From Phytophthora sp. 'mugwort' (lineage: Eukaryota; Oomycota; Peronosporomycetes; Peronosporales; Peronosporaceae), in assembly GCA_033558025.1 (NCBI GenBank), contig JAUCEF010000017.1:248001-312000 (forward strand): DNA of 64,000 bases, read 5' to 3'. Position 1 is the stretch's first letter. Each line of letters begins with the position of its first letter. The position numbers were made by a program, and so were the translations under genes. Under the pieces are notes generated by a model. The model did no database searches and had not been told where the DNA came from. It saw nothing but the letters and a program-made list of their open reading frames with translations. This document shows, in pieces, positions 52,412 through 62,694 of this stretch.

Positions 52412-54728
52412 CTAATGCTGCATAAGACGTCTCTTTTCACACTTGAGCTTGTCAAGGGCTTGAGTCGCGTACCCCTGCGTATCGTTGGTAAGCGAGACGC
52501 ATGTTGGCCAACAGCCACAAGTCACGCAGAAGTCCTGCTCCGGATGCGAGAGTTCAAAGCCGCAGCCGGGACAAAACGCGTTCGGACTGTCCGTCGTCTC
52601 TTCTTGCCCATGAGACTCAACCGTTTGAGACGGCTCGTTTAATCTCCGCCGCGGTACATTTGCCAGGTTTCCATTGAAGGCTCGCAAGAAGGCCTGGAAA
52701 AAGTACAAATGCTCTCGATCGCGGATATACACACTGTGCTCTCGGAGGACGGCGCGCTGCTGTTCGACGAACTCTTCCTCAGTCCAATGTGAGTTAAAGT
52801 ACCCGAGACGTAGTCGTGTAGTGCCAGATCCAGCCTCGATGGGCTCCTTGGCCCGCCACTGCGAGAAACTCTCAGGGAATGCCTGGCGCAGGATTAACTT
52901 GCCATGAACTCCTTGCTCTCCATCACGAGGCACTGGAGTCCTCGCACCGACCATGTCACTTTTGCTCAGGGTTTTCGAGAAAGCCACGACGCGAGGATCA
53001 AGGAATGGACTGATTACTTCAATCCCAAGCTCTCCCGCGAGTTTGGCCGTAGTGAACTGCATGGTGGCAGTGATGCGTTCTCGATATTTGCTTAAAGTTT
53101 CCTCAGTCATTCCATGGTAAAAGGAATATCCGCAGAAAATCTCGTCAGCAGCGTCACCAGTTACAAGATGCTTAACGCCGCGCTTCGCTGCCTCTTTAAG
53201 TGCCTCGTAAATAACCAACGAATTGCGCAGCTCCATCGGGTCACACGTACATAACAGCCGCGCCACCTCCGAAGAACTAGCAAGGAGATTGTCCAGAGTC
53301 ACACACAGTACGTGATGCTGCTCAATTGACACGTTTTCCAGCCGCTTGAAAATGTTCACCGCGAAAACAGCGTCTCGGGCAGTTGGGTCGGCTTGAACTG
53401 TTAGTGCATGGCGGAAAGCAAGGATCGGACGCGCTTTCCTCAGCTTCTCGAGTGAGATCGTCACAAACTCGCTGCCGTTATCTGCAGCGAATTCTTGATC
53501 ACTTGCCTCAGCCAAAATCGAGGTATCCAGCCCAGCGCTAAGCAAAATGGCATTGACACCATCGGGGAAACGATCACGGATCTCGCAAAGCACCAGCTGC
53601 AGTAAGCGACGACACTCCAGAACCTTTTCTGATGGTGGAGTGCGAACGTAATCGAGACACAAATCCTCTCGACGAGCACGCACAGTACGTTGAAGAATCC
53701 GCACGTCCTTCGTATAGTGATAAAGTGTCTGCTCGGATGAGTACATTTCCGGATGGTTGGGCGCTAGTGACAAACGTGGCAGAGCCCAGACACGCCACGC
53801 TTCGGGTGGAATACGTCCGTTCTTCGGTGTAGCAGCACTCTGAGCGAACGCCTTCTCCATCTGTGCAACTAACAGTTCATGCAACTTTTCATCGTGAGAG
53901 CATTCGTCTGGCTGAGGCACCGCACCTTCCTCCCCACGAACTAATGGACCTACTTGCTCCTCGTTCGTCTCTCTTCCAACCGCATCCACACCTTCAACAT
54001 CCACCATCACTGCACAACGAAACGCCAACCACGGCCCCAGCGCCGGATTAAGACAAAGCTGCGAGTGCTGTAAGCCCAACTCCAAACAGCAATTTAGTAC
54101 CGAATCTCCATCACTCTCAGAAACTCGCAATTAAAACCTACCGGACAGTGAGAAACCGCGCGCGCTGCGAGTGCCATCTTTTGCGCGAGGATCATCTTGC
54201 CGGGCTCCGTGTCCGCCACCCAATACACCTATAGCAGCATGTAGCTGTTAGTAACTTTTCGCCGATCCATAAACCTCATCATTCCATTAAATCACCTTCG
54301 CATCTCCAAAAACTTTGCACCCGGCCGCCAATTCCTTCAGTGACTTGTTCACTGTCTGCTTGACGTATCGATCGACTGGGTCGTTCAGCACACACCCCTC
54401 ATTCTGCTGCATCTCGAGCTGCACAAAGTCCAGTAGTGGGTTCCACAATTTTCTGGAATTGCCCACCAGCATTAATAAATGGGAGGATTTGGACCCAAAA
54501 GTTTCGGGAACGGGGAGCTTGAACCGAGCAAGTGATGATGAGCTCTCATCCAGGTAGCGATTGTAGCTCTCGAGTGACAAGGGAATTAACACGTCCAGGC
54601 CCCTGCGTGATTATCACAGTAGGGTTAATAGTCACTGCGTTAGGGCCTGTCGACTATAGTGACAACCGGACGTACTTGACCGAGAGCGACGAGTGCAGCA
54701 GCGCACACACACGCCGTTGCTCCAGCAT
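52412..54728 (-). CDS. MMACHC-like / asparagine synthase / zinc ribbon fusion protein (four exons)
   Basis: Exons 54728-54676, 54602-54296, 54228-54142 and 54067-52412 join in phase to encode 700 residues; introns are 73, 67 and 74 bp, all GT-AG. Residues 1-190 match MMACHC (cblC), which binds cobalamin and removes its upper ligand: SLESYNRYL, RFKLPVPE, DPVDRYVKQTV, GKMILAQKMALAARAV and LCLNPALGPWLAF correspond in order to MMACHC blocks. Residues about 290-620 are an asparagine-synthase ATP-pyrophosphatase domain: the PP-loop is SAGLDTS (326-332; usual SGGxDS), followed by GDAADEIFCGY (453-463) and ISPFLDPRVV. No N-terminal glutaminase domain is present. A zinc ribbon follows (Cys648, 651, 663, 666). 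An initiator-like TCATTGTG lies at 54744-54751. Substrate unknown; fusion implies linked functions (inference). Confidence 0.8.
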
Positions 54729-54759
54729 TGTGATGGTCTCTTACACAATGACTACACAT

Positions 54760-55447
54760 GTATACCAATAGAAATGGTACAGTGAACTATACGTTCCGGT
54801 ACATGGTGCCTAATCTCTGGAGCTATTGAACTACCCCATAAGTATGAAGAGCGATAGCTCCGCCAAGCTCAAGTCACCTTCATCCGTTACTAACCAGCAA
54901 TATCGCAAGCCAACTTTAGCGAGAAATTTGACGTCAATGGAGCTGCCTTAAGATATTGCCGTCGAATTCCCGCTTGGCACCGTAACAAAGGATGTTCATA
55001 TGTTTCTAACGGATTTTCTGTACAGTCATGAACATGACAGCAAGACGGCTCGAAAGCATTTTCACTTCTTTATATCTACTATTCCGAGTAATATTGCATG
55101 ACAAAGTGGAACCAGTCTGCAAATTGAAGTACTTCGTAAGTGAGACATTACCTGAAACGAGCAAAACCCCGCATTACGTCGAACGGCGGAGTCCGGACAC
55201 AATAATACCACGCACTTAAGAAAGAAAGTTTATATTTCGAAGTAGCGAGTAATAGCGAAGAGTACACTCTGCTGAGCTTTCCCTTTACATTCAAACACAC
55301 ACATTCGACGCAGCAGTAATATAACAAACAAGGTTCCATCACCATAGATTCTTTTAGAAGGTTCAGGTTTCTCCGCTCGATAGTTGATGTTCCGGTATTG
55401 CGCGAGCGATGTCAACATTTCTTCATTTTCACACTTGCCTCGATCGA
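54760..55447. other. No gene recognised
   Basis: Intergenic AT-rich DNA with short frames only; the first part is the promoter side of the fusion gene. Confidence 0.45.
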
Positions 55448-55464
55448 CAAACATTGCTCGCAAC

Positions 55465-55861
55465 ATGAACAAGCCATCTTACGGCCTCATGTGTGGCTTC
55501 GTTTTGTACGTGTATTCACCGCGATGTTTAGCAGCCACGGTACCTTCGCAGGCGTCATGATCGAGTTCTTCAAGTAAGCTGGTTTCAAGGCAGACGCCTA
55601 GTTGGCGCGGTTCATGTGCCCACCGAATGCTTCAATCTCCGCAAGTGCTTCGACAGCGAAATCTCGTCTCTGCGGTGGACGCCCACAAATACCGTGAAGT
55701 ATTCGCACGACGACTGGTTGGTCTTCTATGACAAGCGCGATTGCGACGGCGGTGATCGTTTCCATGTCTTTGCCAATGAAAGCGACGACTTCAGCAACCT
55801 CGCGGAATATTATTTTGACAACAAAATATCCTCCTACCAGTACCTGGTCGTGCGGCTATAA
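55465..55861 (+). pseudogene. Beta-gamma-crystallin-like gene, apparently decayed
   Basis: The main frame (through 55861) contains CFDSEISSLRW and YFDNKISSYQYLV. These are two copies of the (N/D)(N/D)xxSS motif that binds calcium in beta-gamma-crystallin folds, with the intervening WLVFYDKRDCDGGDRFHVFA forming the second Greek-key pattern. The first Greek key starts in another frame (GVMIEFFK at about 55551-55574), hits a TAA, then shifts frame near 55590. An ATG with a hydrophobic run (MNKPSYGLMCGFVL, 55465) could have been the signal peptide, in yet another frame. Introns were considered: a 22-base one would be needed, which is too short. I read it as a pseudogene of a small secreted crystallin-like protein. 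Confidence 0.55.
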
Positions 55862-56565
55862 GCAATTGTTTCAAGGAACAAGCTGAGAGCAGCACTGCGA
55901 GCACCGCAACCAGCAGTGGGCAATAACACGTACGTAAAACAAGTTTTATCACCTTTCCATATAACCATGTCGTTGATCATAAATGAATGCCTTCGAAAAG
56001 TTTAGTTTTGATGAATAGGATACCAGTCCGTCGAGTATCGTGGAATCCGTGGGTGTATTTCCCTGAATGCATGGGGAACGATCCATGTCATGTTCAGGGA
56101 AATACCCAATCCGTCGACCCATCATCTGGATGTTCGTGCGTCCTTCACGCGTGAGTGTCACCAAGCGATAATAGTAGCGCATTGTATACCAAGGTAGCAC
56201 GTGAATGCCCCGGCGAGGTGATACACCGCCGACGTGTAGGCTGAAGCATGGACATCTGGCGACATTTTATGTAATGCGTTTGATAGGTCGCAGCTTGCCC
56301 CGTTTGCGCACGCATGAATTCATCTAAATCGCGACGAAAAACGAATCGTGGAACCTCTTACAATTAATGCAAATGCTTTTCTGGTGTATACCTCACCTTT
56401 AGATTTATTATAGAGAAAATCAAAAGCAAAACATGTATGAATTGATTATCTCTTTCTTATCAAAACTAATTATCTGCACCGTTGGAAAATCGATGGCTGT
56501 ACAGCGACAACTTCAGAATTGAAGTGATGAAACGATCCGGCTGGTACTCAGACAAAGTCTCCATT
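55862..56565. other. No gene recognised
   Basis: One 83-codon minus-strand frame (56200-55949, beginning MLPWYTMRYYYRLVTLTREG) has no motif I know. A 13-base segment (TATTTCCCTGAAT/TTCAGGGAAATA) recurs inverted at about 56055 and 56095. Otherwise featureless. Confidence 0.4.
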
Positions 56566-56584
56566 GCTCATTCCCCGATTTGCC
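56566..56584 (+). promoter_or_regulatory. Oomycete core promoter (initiator plus FPR)
   Basis: GCTCATTCCCCGATTTGCC matches the 19-base oomycete consensus (GCTCATTYYNCAWTTTNYY) at 18 of 19 positions. It ends 10 bases before the ATG of the dehydrogenase at 56595, implying a very short 5' leader. Confidence 0.8.
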
Positions 56585-56594
56585 ATCTCCCACG

Positions 56595-57740
56595 ATGAAC
56601 AACAGCAAGCTCCATATCCCCGTCGTCTCCATTATCCCAGGCATTGGCGACGCCGTGCGCCAGCAATTGGCGTCTGCCACGGCCTCGTCACCCGCGGCGG
56701 ATTTGTACAAGGCCAACAAGCTCGAGATCGTGGACCTGCCGCTGCCCGTGATGTGTCCTCCCGATGCCGGCGACAACCGCGAGCCCAAGGGCACCGCGCG
56801 GCAGATCGCACGCGCAGCGCCCGTGTGGAAGCTCGATTCCAAACAGCAGCAGGTCCTCGAGGACGCTGAGGTGCTCTTTATGGACGCCCACATTGCCGCG
56901 CCGCTGCTACTCGCCCCCAAGATGAACATGCCGTTCGAGCTGCAGCACTTGTTGAAAAAGGTGCAGTGGGTGCAGGGCACATACGCCGGCGTGGACGCAT
57001 ATCACCAGTTCCCGGACGCCCCAGCAGACCCGGGCTTCACGGTCTCTCGCGCGGGCAGCATCATGCCCACCGCGCTTGCGCAGTTTGTCTTCGGGTACGT
57101 GATTGCCATTGAGCGCAAGGTCTTTGAGGCGAAGGAGTACCAGGAGAGGCGCGTGTTCGGTCGCTGGGAGCTTACATATCGTTCGTTCCGGAAGCTAACC
57201 ATCGGCATCCTCGGTCTCGGTGAGGTCGGCCAGGAGATTGGACGCACGCTTAAGGCATCCGGGTTCAAGGTGGTCGGATTCAAGCGACGTGTGAGCGATG
57301 AAGACAAGAAGGCGTTGGCTTCGAGTGCTGATCACATGTCGACGGATTTACGCGAAGTGTTGGAACAAAGCGACTACGTGGTAAACGTGCTGCCCAGTAC
57401 ATGCGCGACTCGTTACCTCTTGACCGAGAATACACTCGATGTGTGCTGCAAGAAGCAGCCGATTTTCATCAACGTTGGTCGAGGCGATGTCATCTCGGAG
57501 GAGACGATCGTTAACGCCTTGGAGAAGGGTCTGCTGTCGAAGGCAGTGCTGGACGTGTTCGAGAAGGAGCCGCTGCCGAGGGAGAGCCCGCTGTGGTCGC
57601 ACCCGAAGGTGATCGTAACGCCGCACATTGCTGGCACTGTCTTCCCCGAGGACGTCGCGGATGTTTTTGTGAAGAACCTCAACCGCCACCTTGAGAAGAA
57701 GCCCGTGCTGTACCAAATGGACTGGTCGGACGGTTACTAG
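56595..57740 (+). CDS. D-isomer-specific 2-hydroxyacid dehydrogenase
   Basis: Single-exon gene for 381 residues. The NAD(P)-binding Rossmann domain carries GLGEVG at residues 207-212. The catalytic Arg-Glu-His triad of D-2-hydroxyacid dehydrogenases is present: Arg296 (NVGRGD), Glu315 (VFEKEPLP) and His334 (TPHIAG). Such enzymes interconvert 2-keto acids and D-2-hydroxy acids, for example glyoxylate/glycolate or hydroxypyruvate/glycerate. The catalytic-domain insert between residues 55 and 85 is longer than in plain glyoxylate reductases. The first ATG (56595, MNNSKLHIPVV) lies just after the core promoter; the open frame extends a little further upstream without an ATG. No targeting peptide is obvious, so it is probably cytosolic. 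Exact substrate unknown. Confidence 0.92.
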   Translation: MNNSKLHIPVVSIIPGIGDAVRQQLASATASSPAADLYKANKLEIVDLPLPVMCPPDAGDNREPKGTARQIARAAPVWKLDSKQQQVLEDAEVLFMDAHIAAPLLLAPKMNMPFELQHLLKKVQWVQGTYAGVDAYHQFPDAPADPGFTVSRAGSIMPTALAQFVFGYVIAIERKVFEAKEYQERRVFGRWELTYRSFRKLTIGILGLGEVGQEIGRTLKASGFKVVGFKRRVSDEDKKALASSADHMSTDLREVLEQSDYVVNVLPSTCATRYLLTENTLDVCCKKQPIFINVGRGDVISEETIVNALEKGLLSKAVLDVFEKEPLPRESPLWSHPKVIVTPHIAGTVFPEDVADVFVKNLNRHLEKKPVLYQMDWSDGY

Positions 57741-57911
57741 GAAACGCATGTGTGAAATTGCACTCGTAAGTAACCAAATAAGTGCGCTCGCAAGTAACCA
57801 AATACGTAACGGGTTATCGCTTACTTTAAGTAAGTCCAAGATTACTGGGGGGGGGGAGCTACCTACTGCTCTGACAGCAAGAGATGGTTTAAAATTTTTT
57901 TTTGATCCGTC
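57741..57911. other. Short spacer between convergent genes
   Basis: Contains the duplicated phrase AAGTAACCAAATA (57769-57803) and a G-tract of nine at about 57848. No gene. Confidence 0.5.
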
Positions 57912-58253
57912 TTAAGCCTCTCCGATACGCAGACGGCGGTGGCTCCTTTTAAGGAAGCCCACAAACCTCTCGAATACATTGAACAGAGAGTTTATGCCAC
58001 GGGGCAAACGGACGGCAGCTCTCTCCTCTTGGTCCGTCGCGAGTGTTTTCTTCAACTGCTTGAAATCGGACTCATGGTACTGTTCGATGTCGCCAAGAGG
58101 CACACGCATTTTCTTCGTGACGACGCCGTCAACGTTAAAAATCTCGACATAGAGGCCGTTTTCAGCGGTCGTGGTGACTTTAGAAGCAGCGGCAAGATAA
58201 TCGCTGCTGGCAACGAGAATGGCGGCAGCCGCTAGTAGGGACTTGGTCAGCAT
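57912..58253 (-). CDS. Small predicted secreted protein (113 aa)
   Basis: The N-terminus MLTKSLLAAAAILVASSDYL has the layout of a signal peptide (basic Lys4, hydrophobic core, likely cleavage after AAASK or just before). The mature part is short and ends very basic (FLKRSHRRLRIGEA). A DQEER motif at about residue 80 recalls the dEER half of oomycete host-targeting signals, but there is no RXLR before it, so it is not called an RXLR effector. No Cys in the mature region. The ATG at 58253 is preferred over 58319 because it begins the signal peptide and a TTCATTCTTCC initiator-like sequence lies 38-48 bases upstream, inside the longer frame. Function unknown; convergent with the dehydrogenase gene. 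Confidence 0.65.
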   Translation of the reverse strand: MLTKSLLAAAAILVASSDYLAAASKVTTTAENGLYVEIFNVDGVVTKKMRVPLGDIEQYHESDFKQLKKTLATDQEERAAVRLPRGINSLFNVFERFVGFLKRSHRRLRIGEA

Positions 58254-58290
58254 CTGGTAGAGAATTGGGAAGGGTGTTGCTTGCCGGATG

Positions 58291-58301
58291 GAAGAATGAA
58301 A
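58291..58301 (-). promoter_or_regulatory. Initiator-like sequence
   Basis: Minus strand TTTCATTCTTC resembles the initiator part of the oomycete core promoter and sits about 40 bases upstream of the secreted-protein ATG. No clear flanking region. Confidence 0.35.
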
Positions 58302-58309
58302 CAAAACCA

Positions 58310-59344
58310 GTGTCGTCATGCGTGATTACGACGGAATATTGTGAAATGGATGCGTTGTGTTGCATATGCGTGATTACGAACGGAATATTGTGCAATGGAT
58401 GCGTTGTGTTGTATATGCGTGACCAAGGCTGACAACATTTTGCCAAACAGAAAACTGTCGTGAAACGGTTCCCACAGTTTCAGTTTTTTTATTTGTATGA
58501 TCGAAACTGTAGTAACGTTTCCAAGTTTTTTGTTGCTCCCTCCTAAATCAGAAAATGTTTGCTATCTGTATTACCGAGTTTCTTGGGGGAATGCTGCATC
58601 GGCATGTGGCAAAGAGCACGGAAGACGTGGCGGTCGTGGGCCTGGAAGTTTACGGGGACGCCTTGATGAGCGATTTAGTATCCGACGGCGAGTACGCCCA
58701 TGTTCAGGAGTGTGTTGCCAGCAGAAGCGTGGTGAGAATGTCGAATGTTCCTGCGACGATGTGGCATGGATTAGGCCGAGATGGTCTGCAGCAGACTTGT
58801 TGCAGGTACAGCATACCTATAGCGGAGTGGGTATTTGGAATACGGTAACCGTTCCGTGAGTTTCTGGTGCTGGCTTTCCGCGACAAGCGCAATGATGCAC
58901 AGTCTGTGACACGTTTTTAGATTTCTAATACGTCCGGCCCATCCAGCGAGTACTTGCATCTGCTCTGAGGAAAAATTTTGCGAGGTAGGCTCCTTACAAC
59001 TTCAAGTACCTCGTGCTGCTTGCGCTGAAATGGTCGAACCTGCAGCGAATGTCGTCGAAGAGAACATATTCTTTGCGGTGATCATATTCTTTATAAGCCG
59101 ATATTTGAATGGTAACAAATCCTGAAGGGATTTAGACGCTCCGCTGGAGACACAGATTCATACAAAAACCCCAAAAGTGTTGCTTTTTTCGGACGCCAGA
59201 AAGTAAAATAATAGTGCATTGAAAATATGCGCAAGCTTATACTTTTGGCTTGCTCAAAAGACTTTGAAGGACCGCTATGTATTTACTCGCGAATCTCCCC
59301 ACTTGAAGCGACTGATTAGGAATGTATTTCAAGTGTGGTCTTCA
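58310..59344. other. Intergenic; may include a copia 5' LTR
   Basis: A near-duplicate of about 50 bases (GCGTGATTACGA..CGGAATATTGTG) recurs at 58319 and 58369. A 165-base stretch from TGTTGC at about 59180 to TTCA at 59344 directly precedes a primer-binding site and could be a short 5' LTR, but no second copy is in the window to prove it. Confidence 0.4.
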
Positions 59345-59468
59345 GTATCAGAGCCATCTAGAAACCAGGAGCAGATCCGTAGCAGTGCTTCTTATTAGCT
59401 TGGTTGGTTGCTTGTCAGCCGAGTTAATCCGTAGCGGCGTTACCAAATACATGTGTTCAGTTGATAAA

Positions 59469-59470
<2 letters not shown>

Positions 59471-59499
<29 letters not shown>
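59471..59499 (+). repeat. (AT)n microsatellite
   Basis: About 14 AT units in the copia leader, between the primer-binding site and gag. Confidence 0.9.
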
Positions 59500-59502
<3 letters not shown>

Positions 59503-59708
59503 TAATTGCGTGAGAACGCGACGGGGGTACAAATAATAGCATTCGCATCCTACATTGATGTAGTGTTAACTGTCCGTGTCTTGCATTGCGCGGTGACAGC
59601 TTCCGGACTGTAGCCGGAGGTGCGCTGGACTGCACTGACCACATGTGTGCATGGGACAAGCCGTCATGCTGTTAGGTAGGTGCCGCAGTCAACATAATAG
59701 GTCAACAA

Positions 59709-60680
59709 GTGATGGTGATTGAAGTGATTGCTAAGACGCTGGCGCCGAAAGTGCCGTTTCGCATAATCGGCAAGGTAAACATCAAGGGCTCCAAGGCAAC
59801 CTCCATAGCAGTAGCAGAGCTAGCTAAGCCGCTAATGAACTCTCTTTCCAAAACAACTCAAGCATCTCAAGTCGCCTTCCAAGTGGTTATGAGCCCAAAC
59901 ATTGCCGGTCCCAACGACGTCCTCCGGGATGACAACTACTTCCTCTGGGAGCTCAATGCCAGGATGACCCTCGCTCGCAAGGACCTTCTCAACCACATCG
60001 TGCTCAAACCGGGAGAGGCCACTCTGCGTGGAACTGCATTGTGGGAAGTCGCGGACCACAAGGCGCTAGCCGTGCTAGTCAAGTTACTGGGCCCGATGTA
60101 CCAGTCCAGGGTGCGGGAGGCCACGTCGGCTATCCAAGCCTGAAATACGCTCCGCGGGTTCTTCTTGAATCAAAACCTGCACTACCGTGTGCAGCTGCGC
60201 AAGCGGCTCCACGAGTTTGAAACGGGAGCTGGTATGGACCTTATGCAGCATCTCATGGGGTTTGACGAGCTGTGCCTCCGTCTTTCGGCTGTCGGTGACG
60301 TGGTTGCAGAGGACGAGCGCCTCGTAATCCTGATGGGCAGTCTGCCCCAAGAATACGACAGCATGGTGAAGATTATCGAGGCGCACGGCAACATGACGCT
60401 TCTCGAGGCGAAAGAGATGCTCCGCCGCGAGTACGAGACGATAAAAAACGTGAAAATCAAGAGCAGGCTTTCAACGTGTATGCTGGTGAAGGCCACGGAC
60501 GCGGTGGCCATGCAGATGATCGGCAAGGACGAGGTGGACGCGGACAGCAATGGCGCGGGCGACGGAATGGTCGTGGTGGTGCCCAAAGGTGTGGTGGACA
60601 CGCCGGCGTGAACTCTTTTAACGGGAGGTGTTTCCTATGCAATGAATACGGGCACAAGCGGGCACAATGCCCCCGAGCTG
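59709..60680 (+). pseudogene. Copia gag with CCHC zinc knuckle, broken
   Basis: Capsid-like gag sequence in two in-register pieces, 59709-60143 and 60165-60611, separated by a TGA at 60141. The UBN2-type gag core includes LRKRLHEFETGAGMDLMQHL and LVILMGSLPQEYDSMVKIIE. A frame change near 60475 leads into the Gly/Arg-rich nucleocapsid and the zinc knuckle CFLCNEYGHKRAQC (60631-60672). Gag coats the retrotransposon RNA. Not intact. Confidence 0.85.
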
Positions 60681-61960
60681 GCAACGAGGACGAGCAAAGC
60701 GAGTTTGCTTTGGCCGTCTCCATGGATGGGTCCTCGGTGTCGATCCTCAATAGTGGGGCCAGTTCCCATATGACGAACGACCGCTGCGACCTCTGTGGGT
60801 TTTCGGAGCTGACGGGGCCACTGGAAGTCTGTGTTGCATGCGGGCATCGCTTGCCAGCTCGTGGTGTTGGAACGGCCCGAGTCTCCTCCGGGGATGGTAC
60901 CACCGTGAGGATGTCGAAGGTTTGTCCGTCCAGCCTGGGCCGAAACTACTGTCAATCCCTGCACTGACAGCTAAGGGCATGGACATTCGTTTCGACAGTG
61001 ATGGCTGTGTGATCCAGTGCAAGGACAAGGTGGTGTCCAGCGTGCAAAAACAAAACCTGGTGCCATGTATATCTGGGACGTCCAGGTGCAGCGCGAAGTG
61101 CAGATAGACGAGATTGATGCCGCCGCTGAAACCAAAGCAGATGCTGCTGTGTGGCATGCACGACTAGGTCACCTCTCGTGGCCTCGCATGCGCGCGGAGT
61201 CGCGCGAGATCGATGGGTTCCCCGACATCGAGTCCGAGGTGGTGCTGACCGCGGCGTGCGAGGGCTGAGCCTGAGGCAAAATGGCAGCCAAACCGTTCTC
61301 ACATCGCACCGGAAGCCACGTGAAGACGCACGCTGTGCTCGAGCTGATGCACACCCGATGTGATGGGGCCCATGACCCTAAAGGTGAAGGGTGGAGCCCG
61401 CTACGTGGTCACATTCATCGATGAATTCTCTCGATACGTCTCGCTCAACATGCTGAAGGCCAAGTCTGAAGTCCTCAAGTGCTTCGCAGAGTACCGTCAA
61501 CTCGCCGAGACGCAGACAGGTGCGACACTAAAATGTCTGCGCACCGATAACGGGGGCAAGTACACGGGCAAGAACTTTCAGAAGTTCTGCTCGCAGCACG
61601 GCATTGTGCACCAAACAACTACCCCCTATACGCCCCAGCAAAACGAGCTAGCCCAGCGGATGGACCGCACGGTCGTTGAACGTGCTAGAGCAATGCTCTA
61701 CTACCAGCAGGTTGATAAAGGCTTGTGGGCTGAAGCGGTGATGACGGCCGTGTACTTCACGAACCGCATCCAAACACAGCGCGCAGTGATGTCTCTCCAT
61801 TTAAAGTCATGTGGAAGAAGCCGCCAACATTGGAACATCTTCTTGTCTTTGGATCACGTGGCTTCATGTATGTGGACAAGATGCTCTGAAACAATGACAG
61901 AGCAAGGCGCACAAATGCATCTGCTAGGGTACGCAGAGCACGCGAAGGCATACCTCGTCT
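60681..61960 (+). pseudogene. Copia protease and integrase, inactivated
   Basis: Protease active site reads LNSGASSHM (about 60750), with Asn where the catalytic Asp belongs (DSGA). The gag-pre-integrase region is WHARLGHLSWPRM (61153). Integrase core: FIDEFSRYVSLNML (first Asp, about 61416) and LRTDNGGKYTGKNF (second Asp, about 61542). At PQQNELAQRMDRT (about 61635) the expected catalytic Glu (usual AER) is Gln. Stops occur at 60967 and 61268, and frames shift near 61080 and 61350. Confidence 0.85.
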
Positions 61961-62694
61961 AGAACTTTAATGCTTCTCGCATTTAAACAGCTCGCCCGAT
62001 CACCGTCGACGAGCACCCGCCATCGATAGTACAGACACTGGGCCTACACGATGAGTTGCCCGTGCTTATACCACTCGTCGATGATGACCTTGACGAAGTT
62101 GTCAACGTGTCACGCTCTGCTACCCGATGGCCCTACTGGTGACGAAAACGTGGACATGACTGTTGATACTACTACTGTGGCGGCTAACCCGCCACCCGTC
62201 CCGATGGATATCGACGAAGGCACAGAGATAGCGCCAAGCGCGTTGGTGCCCGCTTCGACCTCATCACCAAGATCGGCGGGCGTCCAGCTGCAGCTCCAAG
62301 AACAGGCCGCATGCAGCGAGCGCGATCGAGCCTCACCTCCCCTTCCCGATGTGCTTTCCACCAGACCGGTGCGAGGACACTCGGATGAGGGGGAGAGTCG
62401 ACTGATATTTCGAGGGAACTCGCTGCGAGCTCCGGTGGTCGGGCGCACTGTGGTGCCGCAGTTTCTTCCGAGTGTGGTGCTATCGGATCGGCAACCGCTC
62501 GCATTACGACCACCCCGCACCGGTGCACATGATTTGCAACTTGCCTTGGCCCCCGCCTCGTCGCATGGCGAACCATCGAGTGTGCTACTGACAGTGACAC
62601 CTCCAGCGACGGCGAGCCCTATCCCAGGCGACCGCGACTCTAAAACGACTACGAGGTTGCCTTAGCCGCTGCGGATGTTGTTCTCATCTATCGC

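Noticed and set aside
52412..54130. A stand-alone asparagine-synthase gene starting near 54130
   Set aside because: The frame there opens with TTG directly after a TAA, and its first 21 codons fall in an intron; splicing to three upstream exons in phase gives a complete MMACHC domain.
55465..55861. Intron-containing intact crystallin gene
   Set aside because: Restoring the frame would need an intron of about 22 bases, far shorter than the 67-152 bp introns seen here.
57912..58253. RXLR effector
   Set aside because: No RXLR precedes the EER-like motif; the C-terminal RRLR is in the wrong place.
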